Shown here: one piece after another, positions 1 to 7,799 of the stretch
Position numbering within the stretch: position 1 is the first letter of the stretch
Layout: each line of letters begins with the position of its first letter
NCBI GenBank assembly: GCA_017854775.1
Contig: JAFMHC010000025.1
Coordinates: 1-33,226, forward strand
Reading direction: 5' to 3'
Source of the DNA: Gammaproteobacteria bacterium
GTDB lineage: Bacteria; Pseudomonadota; Gammaproteobacteria; Arenicellales; Arenicellaceae
DNA length: 33,226 nt
Notes under the pieces: model-generated
Seen by the model: only the letters and a program-made list of their open reading frames with translations
The model's database searches: none
What the model was told of the DNA's origin: nothing
Position numbers and translations under genes: made by a program

Positions 1-1
1 T

Positions 2-127
2 CGCCCAATGATGTACCTAGCGTTGACTTACGATAATCGAATAATTGATGGTTCTGAATCAGTGCTATTTTTGCGCACCATTAAGGAATGTTTAGAAGAC
101 CCGGCTCGGCTTTTGTTAGAGCTATAA
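2..127 (+). CDS. sucB: SucB, 2-oxoglutarate dehydrogenase E2 component (3' end only)
   Basis: This is the last 41 codons of dihydrolipoyl succinyltransferase, the E2 core of the 2-oxoglutarate dehydrogenase complex in the TCA cycle; the 5' part lies outside the window. The translated end ([17 protein letters not shown], then a segment ending [11 protein letters not shown]) matches the conserved C-terminus of SucB almost residue for residue. The family's catalytic motif is HxxxDG in the context YDHRxIDG. Here the codon at 35-37 is AAT, so the catalytic His position reads Asn (YDNRIIDG), and the Arg/Lys usually found after IDG is Ser. lpdA, the E3 of the same complex, follows 114 bp downstream on the same strand, which supports the assignment. 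OdhB is the alternative name. PDH or branched-chain E2 is less likely given the close match of the end. Confidence 0.88.
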   Translation, partial: RPMMYLALTYDNRIIDGSESVLFLRTIKECLEDPARLLLEL

Positions 128-241
128 ACTGCTTTTTTGAAGCTGTAACAAGCTTGTTAGAGAGCTGTACACAGTTGGGCCGCAGGTGCTTTTCGAGCAT
201 CTCGGCTCAATTTTAAATTGAATTTTAAATAGAGAAGAAAG

Positions 242-1666
242 ATGTCTGATAAATTCGACGTAATCGTGGTCGGCGCGGGCCCAGCGGGTTATGTAGCGGC
301 TATTCGTTGTGCACAACTTGGTTTTAACACCGCCTGTGTTGACAAATGGGTTGATGCTGATGGCAAACCGTCGCTTGGCGGAACATGCTTAAACGTTGGC
401 TGTATTCCGTCCAAAGCACTATTGGATTCTTCGGAGAAAGTAGCACAAGCCTCGCACGACTTTGAGCATCACGGAATTTCGGTCGGCAAGGTGTCGGTTG
501 ACGTGCCCAAAATGATTGCCCGCAAAGACGACATCGTTAAAAATCTTACCAGTGGCATCGCTGGTTTATTTAAGGCGAATAAAATCACATCATTACACGG
601 ACATGGAAAGTTACTGGCCGACAAACAGGTTGAAGTTAGCTTGAATGGCGAGTCAAAAATCTACACGGCCGACAACATCATTTTGGCAGTTGGTTCAGAG
701 CCAATCGACATTCCGGTAGCCGCGGTAGATAACCAGCTTATTTTGGATAACGCTGGTGCATTAGACATCAACGCCATTCCAAAAAAACTTGGTGTTATCG
801 GCGCGGGTGTTATTGGTCTTGAGTTAGGCAGCGTTTGGAATCGCCTAGGTTCTGAAGTGACAATTCTCGAAGCCATGGACACATTCTTAGCACCGGTAGA
901 CAAACAACTATCACGCGAAGCACTGCGAGCATTTACCAAAGTCCAAGGCATGGATATCAAACTCGGCGCTATGGTTACCGCCACTAACGTAAACAAAAAC
1001 AGCGTTAAGGTCACTTATACCCTTAAAGGCGAAGAACATACCGAAACCTTCGATAAGTTGATTGTCGCCGTCGGCCGTAAAGCCAACACTAAAGATATCG
1101 CCGCCGATGAAGCGGGCCTAAAGCTCGACGAACGTGGCCGAGTTGACGTTAATGACCGCTGTGAAACCAACATTGCCGGCGTATACGCCATTGGCGACGC
1201 TGTTAAAGGGCCAATGTTAGCGCATAAAGGTTCAGAAGAAGGCGTGTTCGTTGCGGAGGTTCTGGCTGGGCAAAAGCCGCATATGAATCATGATAATATT
1301 CCGTGGGTTATCTATACACACCCTGAAATAGCTTGGGTCGGCATCAACGAAGAACAAGCAAAAGAACGCGGTCTCAATTACAAAACTGGATTCTTTCCAT
1401 TTGCAGCCAATGGCCGTTCGCTTGCAATGAACGAAAAAGGCGGACGCGTTAAAATGATCGCCGATACCGATACGGATCGTGTTCTAGGCGTTCATATATT
1501 TGGCCCTAACGCATCCGAGCTGATTTCTGAAGCCGTATTGGCGATGGAATACTCAGCCTCAACTGAAGACATTGCTAGAACCATTCATGCACACCCTACT
1601 CTGTCTGAAGTAATGCACGAAGCAGCGCTATCAGTTGATGGCAGATCTTTACACAAAGTTAATTAG
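242..1666 (+). CDS. lpdA: Dihydrolipoyl dehydrogenase (E3)
   Basis: FAD flavoprotein that reoxidises dihydrolipoyl groups of the 2-oxoacid dehydrogenase complexes and passes electrons to NAD+. It has 474 residues, the normal family length. Visible features: N-terminal FAD-binding GAGPAGYVAA (11-20); redox-active disulfide in GGTCLNVGCIPSK (C49 and C54); a second Rossmann motif VIGAGVIGLELGSVW for NAD; the FAD-contacting YAIGDAVKGPMLAHK; and the C-terminal interface active site HPTLSE (H451 and E456). ATG at 242 is preceded by a purine-rich AGAGAAGAAAG. It lies 114 bp after sucB in the same orientation and was probably transcribed with it, then is closed by the terminator at 1696-1731. All catalytic residues are present. 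Being beside sucB, it most likely serves the 2-oxoglutarate complex, perhaps also others. Confidence 0.97.
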   Translation: MSDKFDVIVVGAGPAGYVAAIRCAQLGFNTACVDKWVDADGKPSLGGTCLNVGCIPSKALLDSSEKVAQASHDFEHHGISVGKVSVDVPKMIARKDDIVKNLTSGIAGLFKANKITSLHGHGKLLADKQVEVSLNGESKIYTADNIILAVGSEPIDIPVAAVDNQLILDNAGALDINAIPKKLGVIGAGVIGLELGSVWNRLGSEVTILEAMDTFLAPVDKQLSREALRAFTKVQGMDIKLGAMVTATNVNKNSVKVTYTLKGEEHTETFDKLIVAVGRKANTKDIAADEAGLKLDERGRVDVNDRCETNIAGVYAIGDAVKGPMLAHKGSEEGVFVAEVLAGQKPHMNHDNIPWVIYTHPEIAWVGINEEQAKERGLNYKTGFFPFAANGRSLAMNEKGGRVKMIADTDTDRVLGVHIFGPNASELISEAVLAMEYSASTEDIARTIHAHPTLSEVMHEAALSVDGRSLHKVN

Positions 1667-1695
1667 TTTTACTAATAGGTAGCGGTCTCAAGTAG

Positions 1696-1731
1696 AAAGC
1701 CAGCATCATGTTTGATGCTGGCTTTTTTTTT
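1696..1731 (+). terminator. Rho-independent terminator of sucB-lpdA
   Basis: Perfect 10-bp stem GCCAGCATCA / TGATGCTGGC (1699-1708 and 1713-1722) with a TGTT loop, followed by nine T residues (1723-1731). Three A:T pairs extend the base of the stem. It lies 30 bp after the lpdA stop. Confidence 0.93.
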
Positions 1732-2214
1732 GCACAAAAACCAGCACAAGGATGGTTGTGCGTAAAACTAGAAGCCTCAGTAAATTCAGGGACTTCTCAA
1801 GCCTAATGGGCCTACATAGGGTGACAATTTTTGCTTTATTCTACTTATGTCGACTATCTAACTTAGATTTTAACGGCAACATACCAACTCTCTAACGATG
1901 GTGATTTCCGATATTTGAGTCGCGCTCGCTGCTTAGCAAAAACCTTCGTAACATCTTAGTGTTAGATAATCCAATTTCTCTTTCACGATCCGTCAATCCC
2001 TAGATCAATCCCTAGATCAATACAATAGAAAGTATAGCACTGCAAAATCATGGTGCTAGACCATATCCCTAGCCACTCAACTTGGCTATTAGAGCAATCA
2101 CTACATCCATCTCAATTTGATATTTGGAAACATCTTAAATAGCAATCCAAGTTTGGCCTAGGTCAACATTTTGGTGCAGACTTTTATGTCCGTCTTTTTA
2201 CCTTTATTGATTGT
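1732..2214. other. Gene-free stretch with a short tandem duplication and a decayed-looking frame
   Basis: This gap lies between convergent lpdA and the Rhs immunity gene. I see no convincing complete gene. Two things stand out: a 12-bp unit TCAATCCCTAGA repeated twice plus five bases (1993-2021), and a plus-strand frame starting with ATG at 2050 that is open for 30 codons, meets TAG at 2140-2142, then stays open into the 3' end of the next gene. The latter could be a gene remnant but I recognise no family. No transposase and no tRNA fragment matching the tRNA-Arg end at 7578 was seen. Confidence 0.5.
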
Positions 2215-2577
2215 TCAATAACCTCCAACATAAATTTTTCCGCCAGGGATCTGAAAAGCCCAGGGCTCAACCGTATCTGTAGAAAATATTTCTAAATATC
2301 TGCCATCCGATAACTCAAATACGGGATCTTCTTGCACATATTGACCTTGTGCCATCAGCGACACAATAGACAAGCCTTCCAGTTCTTTTAAGCGATCACT
2401 AATTTCCTTATCCCAACATGCAAATTGAATTTTTTCTTCATACGCTATGCGCCAAGCACTCAATGTGTTGAAATTCCAGTCGGCACCAACAAGAGTCAAC
2501 GCATCCTCATCCCACGAGCACTGTTTAATCAACAGTGGATATAAACTCGATAAACTTTGGATCATATTATCAATCAA
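2215..2577 (-). CDS. Probable immunity protein of the Rhs toxin
   Basis: A 120-residue acidic, soluble protein with no signal peptide or membrane segment, so cytoplasmic. I cannot assign a named family with certainty. The C-terminal part (DPVFELSDGRYLEIFSTDT, then EPWAFQIPGG) has the feel of small beta-rich immunity-like proteins. Context is the main argument: it begins two bases after the stop of the Rhs core/toxin gene on the same strand, the standard place for a cognate immunity gene. The start appears to be TTG at 2577, because AGAGGA (2585-2590, inside the end of the toxin gene) lies seven bases upstream of it. The first ATG, at 2565, would be 19 bases away. This predicts translational coupling to the toxin. 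No terminator was seen after its stop. Confidence 0.62.
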   Translation of the reverse strand: MIDNMIQSLSSLYPLLIKQCSWDEDALTLVGADWNFNTLSAWRIAYEEKIQFACWDKEISDRLKELEGLSIVSLMAQGQYVQEDPVFELSDGRYLEIFSTDTVEPWAFQIPGGKIYVGGY

Positions 2578-2579
2578 AA

Positions 2580-3491
2580 CTATTTCCTCTGCTTTAAATG
2601 CGACTGTTTTCGAATATGCTTCAATCGTTGCCCTTTAGACAATCCACGAGGGGGTTGAGGCTGCTTTCCTGTAAAGCCATTCACAGGGTCTCCATTCCCA
2701 GTTGTAAATGAGGCTCTACGTTCGTTCCTGCCATCAGCTACCATCGTTCGTACTTTATCACCACTCGGGAGGGTATGGGACTGACCTACGACCTTACCGC
2801 TAGTTGGAGATACGACATCTTTTGAAGGAAATCCAGCATCATCAAAACTCTTTCGCATTCTGCTTTGGCTTGTAGCTGCGGTCGTACCATTCGCGCCCAC
2901 GACGAAGTCAACTCCACCTACCTCCTTTTTTTGCTTGTTTAATAAGCTAATGCCGCCTTTAATAAGCTTTGTACCGCTGCGACGAACCGATAGAAAATCA
3001 GTCGCGCCGCCCGTTGCTCGGCTAGCGGCTTCAGCGGCTATTTCTTTCGCAAGAAAGATGGCTATGGGAATTAAGAACGCAAAGTTACCATCGGGGTCTA
3101 CGTATTTATAAGGGTTGTTAAACGCGTAAGAATACCGATTGAAGGTTTCGTAATCGTTCGCTTGAACTGGCATTGGATCAATGCCCGTAAACCGCCCCGC
3201 ATCAGGGTCATACCAACGGCCTCCAAAATAACTTAAACCAATTTCTTCGTCATACGGTTTACCGGCAAAGCCAATATCACTTTTTCGGTCTTGGCTGGTG
3301 TTTTCAAACTCACGGCCAAACGGAAAGTGTTCGATTTTCCATTCGACATTACCTTGCTCATCAGTCCCCGCGAAGGCGGTGCCATCAGGGTCACTGTGTA
3401 CGTAGGTGATTTTACTGTACTGTTGTGCCTGGGCCGATACTGAAATAAGTAAGGCAACAAATATGGTTACTACATAACTAAATATTTTCAT
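2580..3491 (-). CDS. Secreted Rhs core-domain protein with variable C-terminal (toxin-like) tail
   Basis: 303 residues. A Sec signal peptide is visible (hydrophobic 4-19, cleavage expected after AQA at 22). Mature residues 27-135 hold the Rhs-associated core that normally ends a long YD-repeat protein: YVHSDPDGTAFAGTDEQGNV, HFPFGREF, GLSYFGGRWYDPDAGRF and NRYSYAFNNPYKYVDPDG. After VDPDG comes a hydrophobic/amphipathic stretch (about 137-162), then a non-Rhs tail. Residues 208-303 form a basic domain (HTLPSGDKVRTM, RNERRASFTTGNGDPVNGF, C-terminal KHIRKQSHLKQRK) resembling polymorphic-toxin tips; I cannot name its activity. ATG at 3491 has AGGAGG seven bases upstream (3499-3504). The gene is 14 bp after the large Rhs gene, in a different frame, and two bases before the immunity candidate. 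Confidence 0.8.
   Translation of the reverse strand: MKIFSYVVTIFVALLISVSAQAQQYSKITYVHSDPDGTAFAGTDEQGNVEWKIEHFPFGREFENTSQDRKSDIGFAGKPYDEEIGLSYFGGRWYDPDAGRFTGIDPMPVQANDYETFNRYSYAFNNPYKYVDPDGNFAFLIPIAIFLAKEIAAEAASRATGGATDFLSVRRSGTKLIKGGISLLNKQKKEVGGVDFVVGANGTTAATSQSRMRKSFDDAGFPSKDVVSPTSGKVVGQSHTLPSGDKVRTMVADGRNERRASFTTGNGDPVNGFTGKQPQPPRGLSKGQRLKHIRKQSHLKQRK
2583..2870 (-). other. Toxin-like C-terminal domain of the small Rhs protein
   Basis: Residues 208-303 of the gene at 2580-3491. The domain is Lys/Arg-rich and lies after the Rhs core boundary, where polymorphic toxins carry exchangeable effector domains. Candidate functional residues are the His of QSHTLPSG, the Arg cluster GRNERR and the His residues of LKHIRKQSHLK, which would suit a nuclease. 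That activity is inference only. Confidence 0.45.
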
Positions 3492-3505
3492 AATGGTGCC
3501 TCCTA

Positions 3506-6500
3506 TTATGGGTTTTGGATTGGATCATCATCAAGCAAGAACATGATAGTGGGTATTACGCTGGCTGGGTTGAAGAAGTTTCTTATGTTTTCAACAACCT
3601 CACCGATGCCCCAAACACCATCGCCACCTTGCTGCGAGAACACCACCGTGTTAACGCCTAAGCGTAATATTTGAGTGGGCACATTGAAACATGTTTTTGT
3701 GCCATTGCTTCCCGCCTTTAAAAAGCCAACGGTGGTACCGTTGATTTGAACCAGCACTTCATTCGATGCGTTAATCGCATAACCATCGACACAATATTCA
3801 AGGCTCTTTACTAATTTGTCTAGTGTGAAAAGCTTGGTCACCGTCGTGCCGACATCACCGCCGCCAAAGCCGGGACCTGTGACTGTTTCAGGGTTATTAT
3901 TATCACTTAATTCAAGCTCAGCGATTAAACGGTTGCCTAAATATACGTTGGTGATATTGGGTTTATCACCATTGGTTACAAACTCACCGACAATTTGGCC
4001 TTGTTGATTCACTACGTGTAAGCGTGTTTCATCAGGTTTGATTGACCTTACACGTTGCCTTAGACCCGAGTAGTCGTATTGTCTGAGTGCGTTATTGGCG
4101 GTATCTTTAACTTCTCTTAAATTCGATGCATCGTCGTAGGTATACGACCAGCCGCCGCCACTATTAGATTTGCGACTTATATTGCCATAGTCATCGTATG
4201 AAAACGTAGCGGAACCACTGATGCCTTGCAAACCTGAAATCGAGTTGATTTTTCGGTTATTGGCATTGTAGTTGTAAGTAAGATTACTGTCGGAGCCCAT
4301 TCGTTTGGCAGCGATGTCATCGGCTAGACCGTAAGTCACAGAACTGCTGCCCCAAGGGCCATTGGCCGACTTGAGCCGATTAAGGCCGTCGTAGGTCATG
4401 GTCCGAGATAACCGGCTACTTAAGTTATCTCTCAGTAAAAGCAGGTTGCCGCTGGCATCGTAACTGCGCGTTCGGCTGGAGACGCCCCCGTTAACTTCGG
4501 TCACATCCGGCCACAATCGCGGCTTGTAACTGTGAGTGGTTGTGCGACCATTTTGATATTCAATGTTCCGAGGTTGGCCTGAGGCGTTGTAGGTTACATT
4601 TGTAACAAACGGCGCCGCTTTGGTAGGCCAGCCCAAAGCGTTCGGTGAATAACTAATCACACTATTATCTGGGTTGGTGGTAGAAGCTACAAAGTCCAAA
4701 TCATCATAAGCATAATTAATGTTGTAGGTTTTACCATCAATAGTTTGCGATTCTGTTTCAAGATTATTATTTTCATCATGGCGATAGGTTAGATTGCTGA
4801 TACCTGAGCTAATTCGGGTAACATTGCTATTATGATCGTAAAAACGAACAGTATCGGGTGTTGAGTCTGGGTAATTTGTATTAGTCAGCCGGTTCAAGCG
4901 GTCATAGGTATAAATGGTAGTGCCTGACGCCCCGACTTTTTTGCTCGCTCGGTTTCCGTTTGCATCGCGCCCGTAAACTGTTTTACCCGTTTCTGGGTGC
5001 GTTTCGTCTAACAAGAAGATACTTGAGCCAAAGTTGTAGCTCCGCACTATTCCATCTCGAGTTATTCTTGTCACTTGGCCTAAAATATTACGGTCGACAT
5101 TGTAGTTAAGTGATTCAGGGCCCGATACGCTCATTAACTCTTGGCCATCCGGATTGCCAAACGAGCGATAAGTACTAACAAATGTTGTATTGCGTTCATC
5201 ATTTAAACGTTGACGGTTACCGGATAAATAAGAAATAGTTTGTGATGTGTTATCGGTATGCGTGGTTTTAAGCGCTCGATTCAAAGCATCATAGGTAAAG
5301 CGGGTTCGTGCTGATGAGTTACAGTTCGAGTAGCTTGGATAGGTCTCATGAGTTCGGTTGCCAAGAGCATCGTAAGCAAGGCCGATATAAATTCCCGCTG
5401 TTTGTGTGCAGGTGGTGCGGCCAAAGCCGTCAATGTCGGTCACTTGGATGTATCGACCTCGGCTAACCGTTCGACGACTGGTTGACCATGAAATGTTGGT
5501 TGTAGCACCTCTGGGAGGGTCGATTCTGGTTAAGCGATTAATATCATCGTATCGATAATTTGTGGCGTTATTTCGGCCATCTTGTACTGTCGTCACATTG
5601 CCAAAATCGTCTACTGAACGACTGATAGAAACACCCTCAGGGTGAATTTCCACTCTGGGTACTCCTAGTTTGTATTGAGAGTAGTCTGTTCGATTACCGC
5701 GCGCGTCTTCTACTCGAGACACGTTACCTTTACTGTCGTATGAATATTTAGTCAGTACACCATAACTGTTTTCAGACTTTGTATTCCCTCTTGAATCAAA
5801 GGTTCGGCTTATTTTTCGATTTGTACCGGCACCAACGCTCTGAGAAGCAACTTGACTGACAATATTTTGACCGTTTATTCGGGGGTAGTACGTCAAAGTG
5901 GTAGTCTTTGTTTGTTGGCCAATTTCAACAATACGATGTGGGTTTATATTGTCGGCAAAGTTTTCAAAACGAGTGATAAAGTCAGTGCCATCGCGGGTTA
6001 TTTTTCTCTCGGTTAAAAAATGTTGATACGTTCTAGGGTCATTATTAAAAATTAACGAATAGGCATACGGAAAGCGTTCATACGGCTCACTTGATAATTG
6101 GCGTTTACCATACTTATAGGTTTCTGTTTGAATTAGCCCGTTGCTTAGATTTTTTATTGTTTTGGTGTCAAGCAAGCCTGCACGCCATAAATTCAAGGTG
6201 CCAGAAGACTGAAGGCCAATACTGACTCTGACGGGTGGTTTGTGATGCCGATATTCCTCGATGCTATTGGGGCCGGTGATTTTAATAATATTGAATGCTT
6301 CATTTGAAGAAACAGAGTAGTCAAATAACCAAGTGCCTCTGGTAATACCTCGGCCCGCGTTAACTTTCGACTTGACCACCAGCGAAACATATTGGCCAGT
6401 AAGGGCGCAGTTGCTAAATAGTATGCACTTATAATCATAGTCATACGTTACCGTTGCTCCACTTGGGTGAGTCATTGTCTTTAGATTATTATCACCGGGC

Positions 6501-7480
6501 TGACCGACCGACTTAGTGTGGTAGGAGTATTTCCATTCGCCAGTCGCGGGTCCGCCGGGGATTGAGACTCGAACAAGTTGTTTATAAGCTTGGTTGTTAG
6601 GTGGCGTGTAATCAGGAGTGAAGTTGTCGAAGTGATAAGTAACCACCCGAGTTCCATATCGAATAGACGTTAGTTTTGCTTGTTCAGGAAGATTGCTGTT
6701 GCTATACGAAAAATCCACACGCCTCCCATCAGGTGACGTGATGGCTGTATACATTGGGCTTTCCAAATCACTTCGTGAATCATACGCAATATCGATTCGG
6801 TTACCGTTTCTATCCTCGATTTTAGTGGTATACCAAACCTGCTCATCATCGCCTAGTGGCGCGCGCCCACCGTCTATAAGATAGTTCATGGTGTACTTCA
6901 TACCCTGAGGATCAATGACTTGATAACCATTCATGCTACCTTGCGAGTTTCTTAAAACATCAAACACCCAATTATCTTTTGAAATAAACGCTGCATTTGT
7001 CGAAAAAGAGGAAGGAGACGTATTGCAAAGCAGTTGCCTCTGACTACCGTCAGGCATTTCCATCACGGGGTTATTCAGCGTTGTTGCCTTAACAGTACTG
7101 GTATTAGGGCAAGCAAAATTTGGGTCAAGTAAGTTAGTTCTAATTCTGCCAAAATGCAGTGACCACCCTAGTCCATACGGGCTTGAACGCACTAAACTGT
7201 TGAAACTATTCGCTTGATTATCTGGCCTTAGATAAATATGGTTAGAGGAAAAACTGCGCTGTATGCGTATATCTAAGCCACCGTCTCCGGGCACCACCAA
7301 ATCGGTATGACCTATACTTAAACTGCCAGAGAACGTATCAATAACCTCATTGGGGGCCAATGAAGTAGCACCCCGGTCAGGGTTCGGCGACGACGCTTCT
7401 GAGAAAAAATCAGGCATCATTGCATGCGCTGAGAACGAAAAAAAAGCGACTATTGTCGCGAGTACTCTTCTAAATTCCAT
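3506..7480 (-). CDS. Secreted YD-repeat (Rhs) protein lacking the terminal core
   Basis: 1324 residues. It begins with a Sec signal peptide (cleavage expected after SAHA, residue 20). The N-terminal part has FSGSLSIGHTDLVVPGDGGL, found at the start of many Rhs shells. From about residue 560 to 1180 there are many YD repeats, for example YSYDSKGNVSRVEDARGN, YDALGNRTHETYP, FTYDALNRALKTTH and YTYDDASNLREVKD. These fold into the beta-cocoon of Rhs/Tc proteins. The repeat region stops at NVYLGNRLIAELE, exactly where a normal Rhs protein would enter its core. Instead it ends with a beta-sandwich-like domain (about 1210-1290, two cysteines C1230 and C1264) and a short hydrophobic tail. The core is in the next gene. 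Probable role: extracellular or surface shell of a contact toxin. It sits downstream of tRNA-Arg. Confidence 0.85.
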   Translation of the reverse strand: MEFRRVLATIVAFFSFSAHAMMPDFFSEASSPNPDRGATSLAPNEVIDTFSGSLSIGHTDLVVPGDGGLDIRIQRSFSSNHIYLRPDNQANSFNSLVRSSPYGLGWSLHFGRIRTNLLDPNFACPNTSTVKATTLNNPVMEMPDGSQRQLLCNTSPSSFSTNAAFISKDNWVFDVLRNSQGSMNGYQVIDPQGMKYTMNYLIDGGRAPLGDDEQVWYTTKIEDRNGNRIDIAYDSRSDLESPMYTAITSPDGRRVDFSYSNSNLPEQAKLTSIRYGTRVVTYHFDNFTPDYTPPNNQAYKQLVRVSIPGGPATGEWKYSYHTKSVGQPGDNNLKTMTHPSGATVTYDYDYKCILFSNCALTGQYVSLVVKSKVNAGRGITRGTWLFDYSVSSNEAFNIIKITGPNSIEEYRHHKPPVRVSIGLQSSGTLNLWRAGLLDTKTIKNLSNGLIQTETYKYGKRQLSSEPYERFPYAYSLIFNNDPRTYQHFLTERKITRDGTDFITRFENFADNINPHRIVEIGQQTKTTTLTYYPRINGQNIVSQVASQSVGAGTNRKISRTFDSRGNTKSENSYGVLTKYSYDSKGNVSRVEDARGNRTDYSQYKLGVPRVEIHPEGVSISRSVDDFGNVTTVQDGRNNATNYRYDDINRLTRIDPPRGATTNISWSTSRRTVSRGRYIQVTDIDGFGRTTCTQTAGIYIGLAYDALGNRTHETYPSYSNCNSSARTRFTYDALNRALKTTHTDNTSQTISYLSGNRQRLNDERNTTFVSTYRSFGNPDGQELMSVSGPESLNYNVDRNILGQVTRITRDGIVRSYNFGSSIFLLDETHPETGKTVYGRDANGNRASKKVGASGTTIYTYDRLNRLTNTNYPDSTPDTVRFYDHNSNVTRISSGISNLTYRHDENNNLETESQTIDGKTYNINYAYDDLDFVASTTNPDNSVISYSPNALGWPTKAAPFVTNVTYNASGQPRNIEYQNGRTTTHSYKPRLWPDVTEVNGGVSSRTRSYDASGNLLLLRDNLSSRLSRTMTYDGLNRLKSANGPWGSSSVTYGLADDIAAKRMGSDSNLTYNYNANNRKINSISGLQGISGSATFSYDDYGNISRKSNSGGGWSYTYDDASNLREVKDTANNALRQYDYSGLRQRVRSIKPDETRLHVVNQQGQIVGEFVTNGDKPNITNVYLGNRLIAELELSDNNNPETVTGPGFGGGDVGTTVTKLFTLDKLVKSLEYCVDGYAINASNEVLVQINGTTVGFLKAGSNGTKTCFNVPTQILRLGVNTVVFSQQGGDGVWGIGEVVENIRNFFNPASVIPTIMFLLDDDPIQNP

Positions 7481-7545
7481 ATTGCCCCTGAGTATATGAG
7501 ATCGTAATGATTGGCTCTAAACTTCTCAACCTTTACGTCAAACCA

Positions 7546-7570
7546 TTAGGGGAGCCTATAGCTCCCCTAA
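7546..7570 (-). terminator. Hairpin after tRNA-Arg, probable terminator
   Basis: Perfect 10-bp inverted repeat TTAGGGGAGC / GCTCCCCTAA (7546-7555 and 7561-7570) with a five-base loop, eight bases past the tRNA CCA end. The T-tract on the minus strand is weak (ATGGTTTGACG), so termination may be partial, letting some transcription reach the Rhs gene 66 bp further on. Confidence 0.55.
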
Positions 7571-7577
7571 ATAAATT

Positions 7578-7654
7578 TGGTGCGCCCGGAGGGATTCGAA
7601 CCCCCGACCAATTGGTTCGAAGCCAACTACTCTATCCAGCTGAGCTACGGACGC
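7578..7654 (-). tRNA. tRNA-Arg, anticodon TCG
   Basis: The minus strand reads as a 77-nt tRNA. The acceptor stem is GCGTCCG paired with CGGGCGC (one T:G pair), the D-arm contains AGCTCAGCTGGATAGAG, the anticodon loop is CTTCGAA with anticodon TCG, the T-arm contains GGTTCGAATCC, and CCA is encoded at 7578-7580. The body closely resembles enterobacterial tRNA-Arg of the ACG type with a changed anticodon. TCG decodes CGN arginine codons, mainly CGA and CGG. The 3' end points at the Rhs locus. Confidence 0.95.
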
Positions 7655-7696
7655 ATATTTTGTCAAATCGACACATTACTGTCTCGAAGTTGGGGG

Positions 7697-7702
7697 ATTA
7701 TA
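7697..7702 (-). promoter_or_regulatory. Probable -10 element of the tRNA-Arg promoter
   Basis: A consensus TATAAT on the minus strand, about 43 bp upstream of the mature tRNA 5' end, is followed by a C-rich stretch (CCCCCAAC) that would form a GC-rich discriminator as in stringently controlled stable-RNA promoters. No good -35 is seen at 16-18 bp. An overlapping TATAAT on the plus strand (7699-7704) could serve hrpA. Confidence 0.35.
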
Positions 7703-7799
7703 ATGCAAACAAGCCAAGGTTTCGACAAGTGATTTGCATCTGAGTGACGAAATAGTTTTATACTCTTGCAGATCAACCCTCGGTAACCCTATTTTCACC

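Noticed and set aside
3485-3510. Frameshift or assembly error splitting a single Rhs gene
   Set aside because: The downstream frame has its own signal peptide and a strong Shine-Dalgarno, and the upstream one ends in an extra domain not found inside a normal Rhs chain, so two real genes are more likely.
7507-7743. 78-codon plus-strand ORF containing GGIRTPDQLVRSQ
   Set aside because: It is the complement of the tRNA-Arg gene; this peptide is a well-known false ORF made by antisense tRNA.
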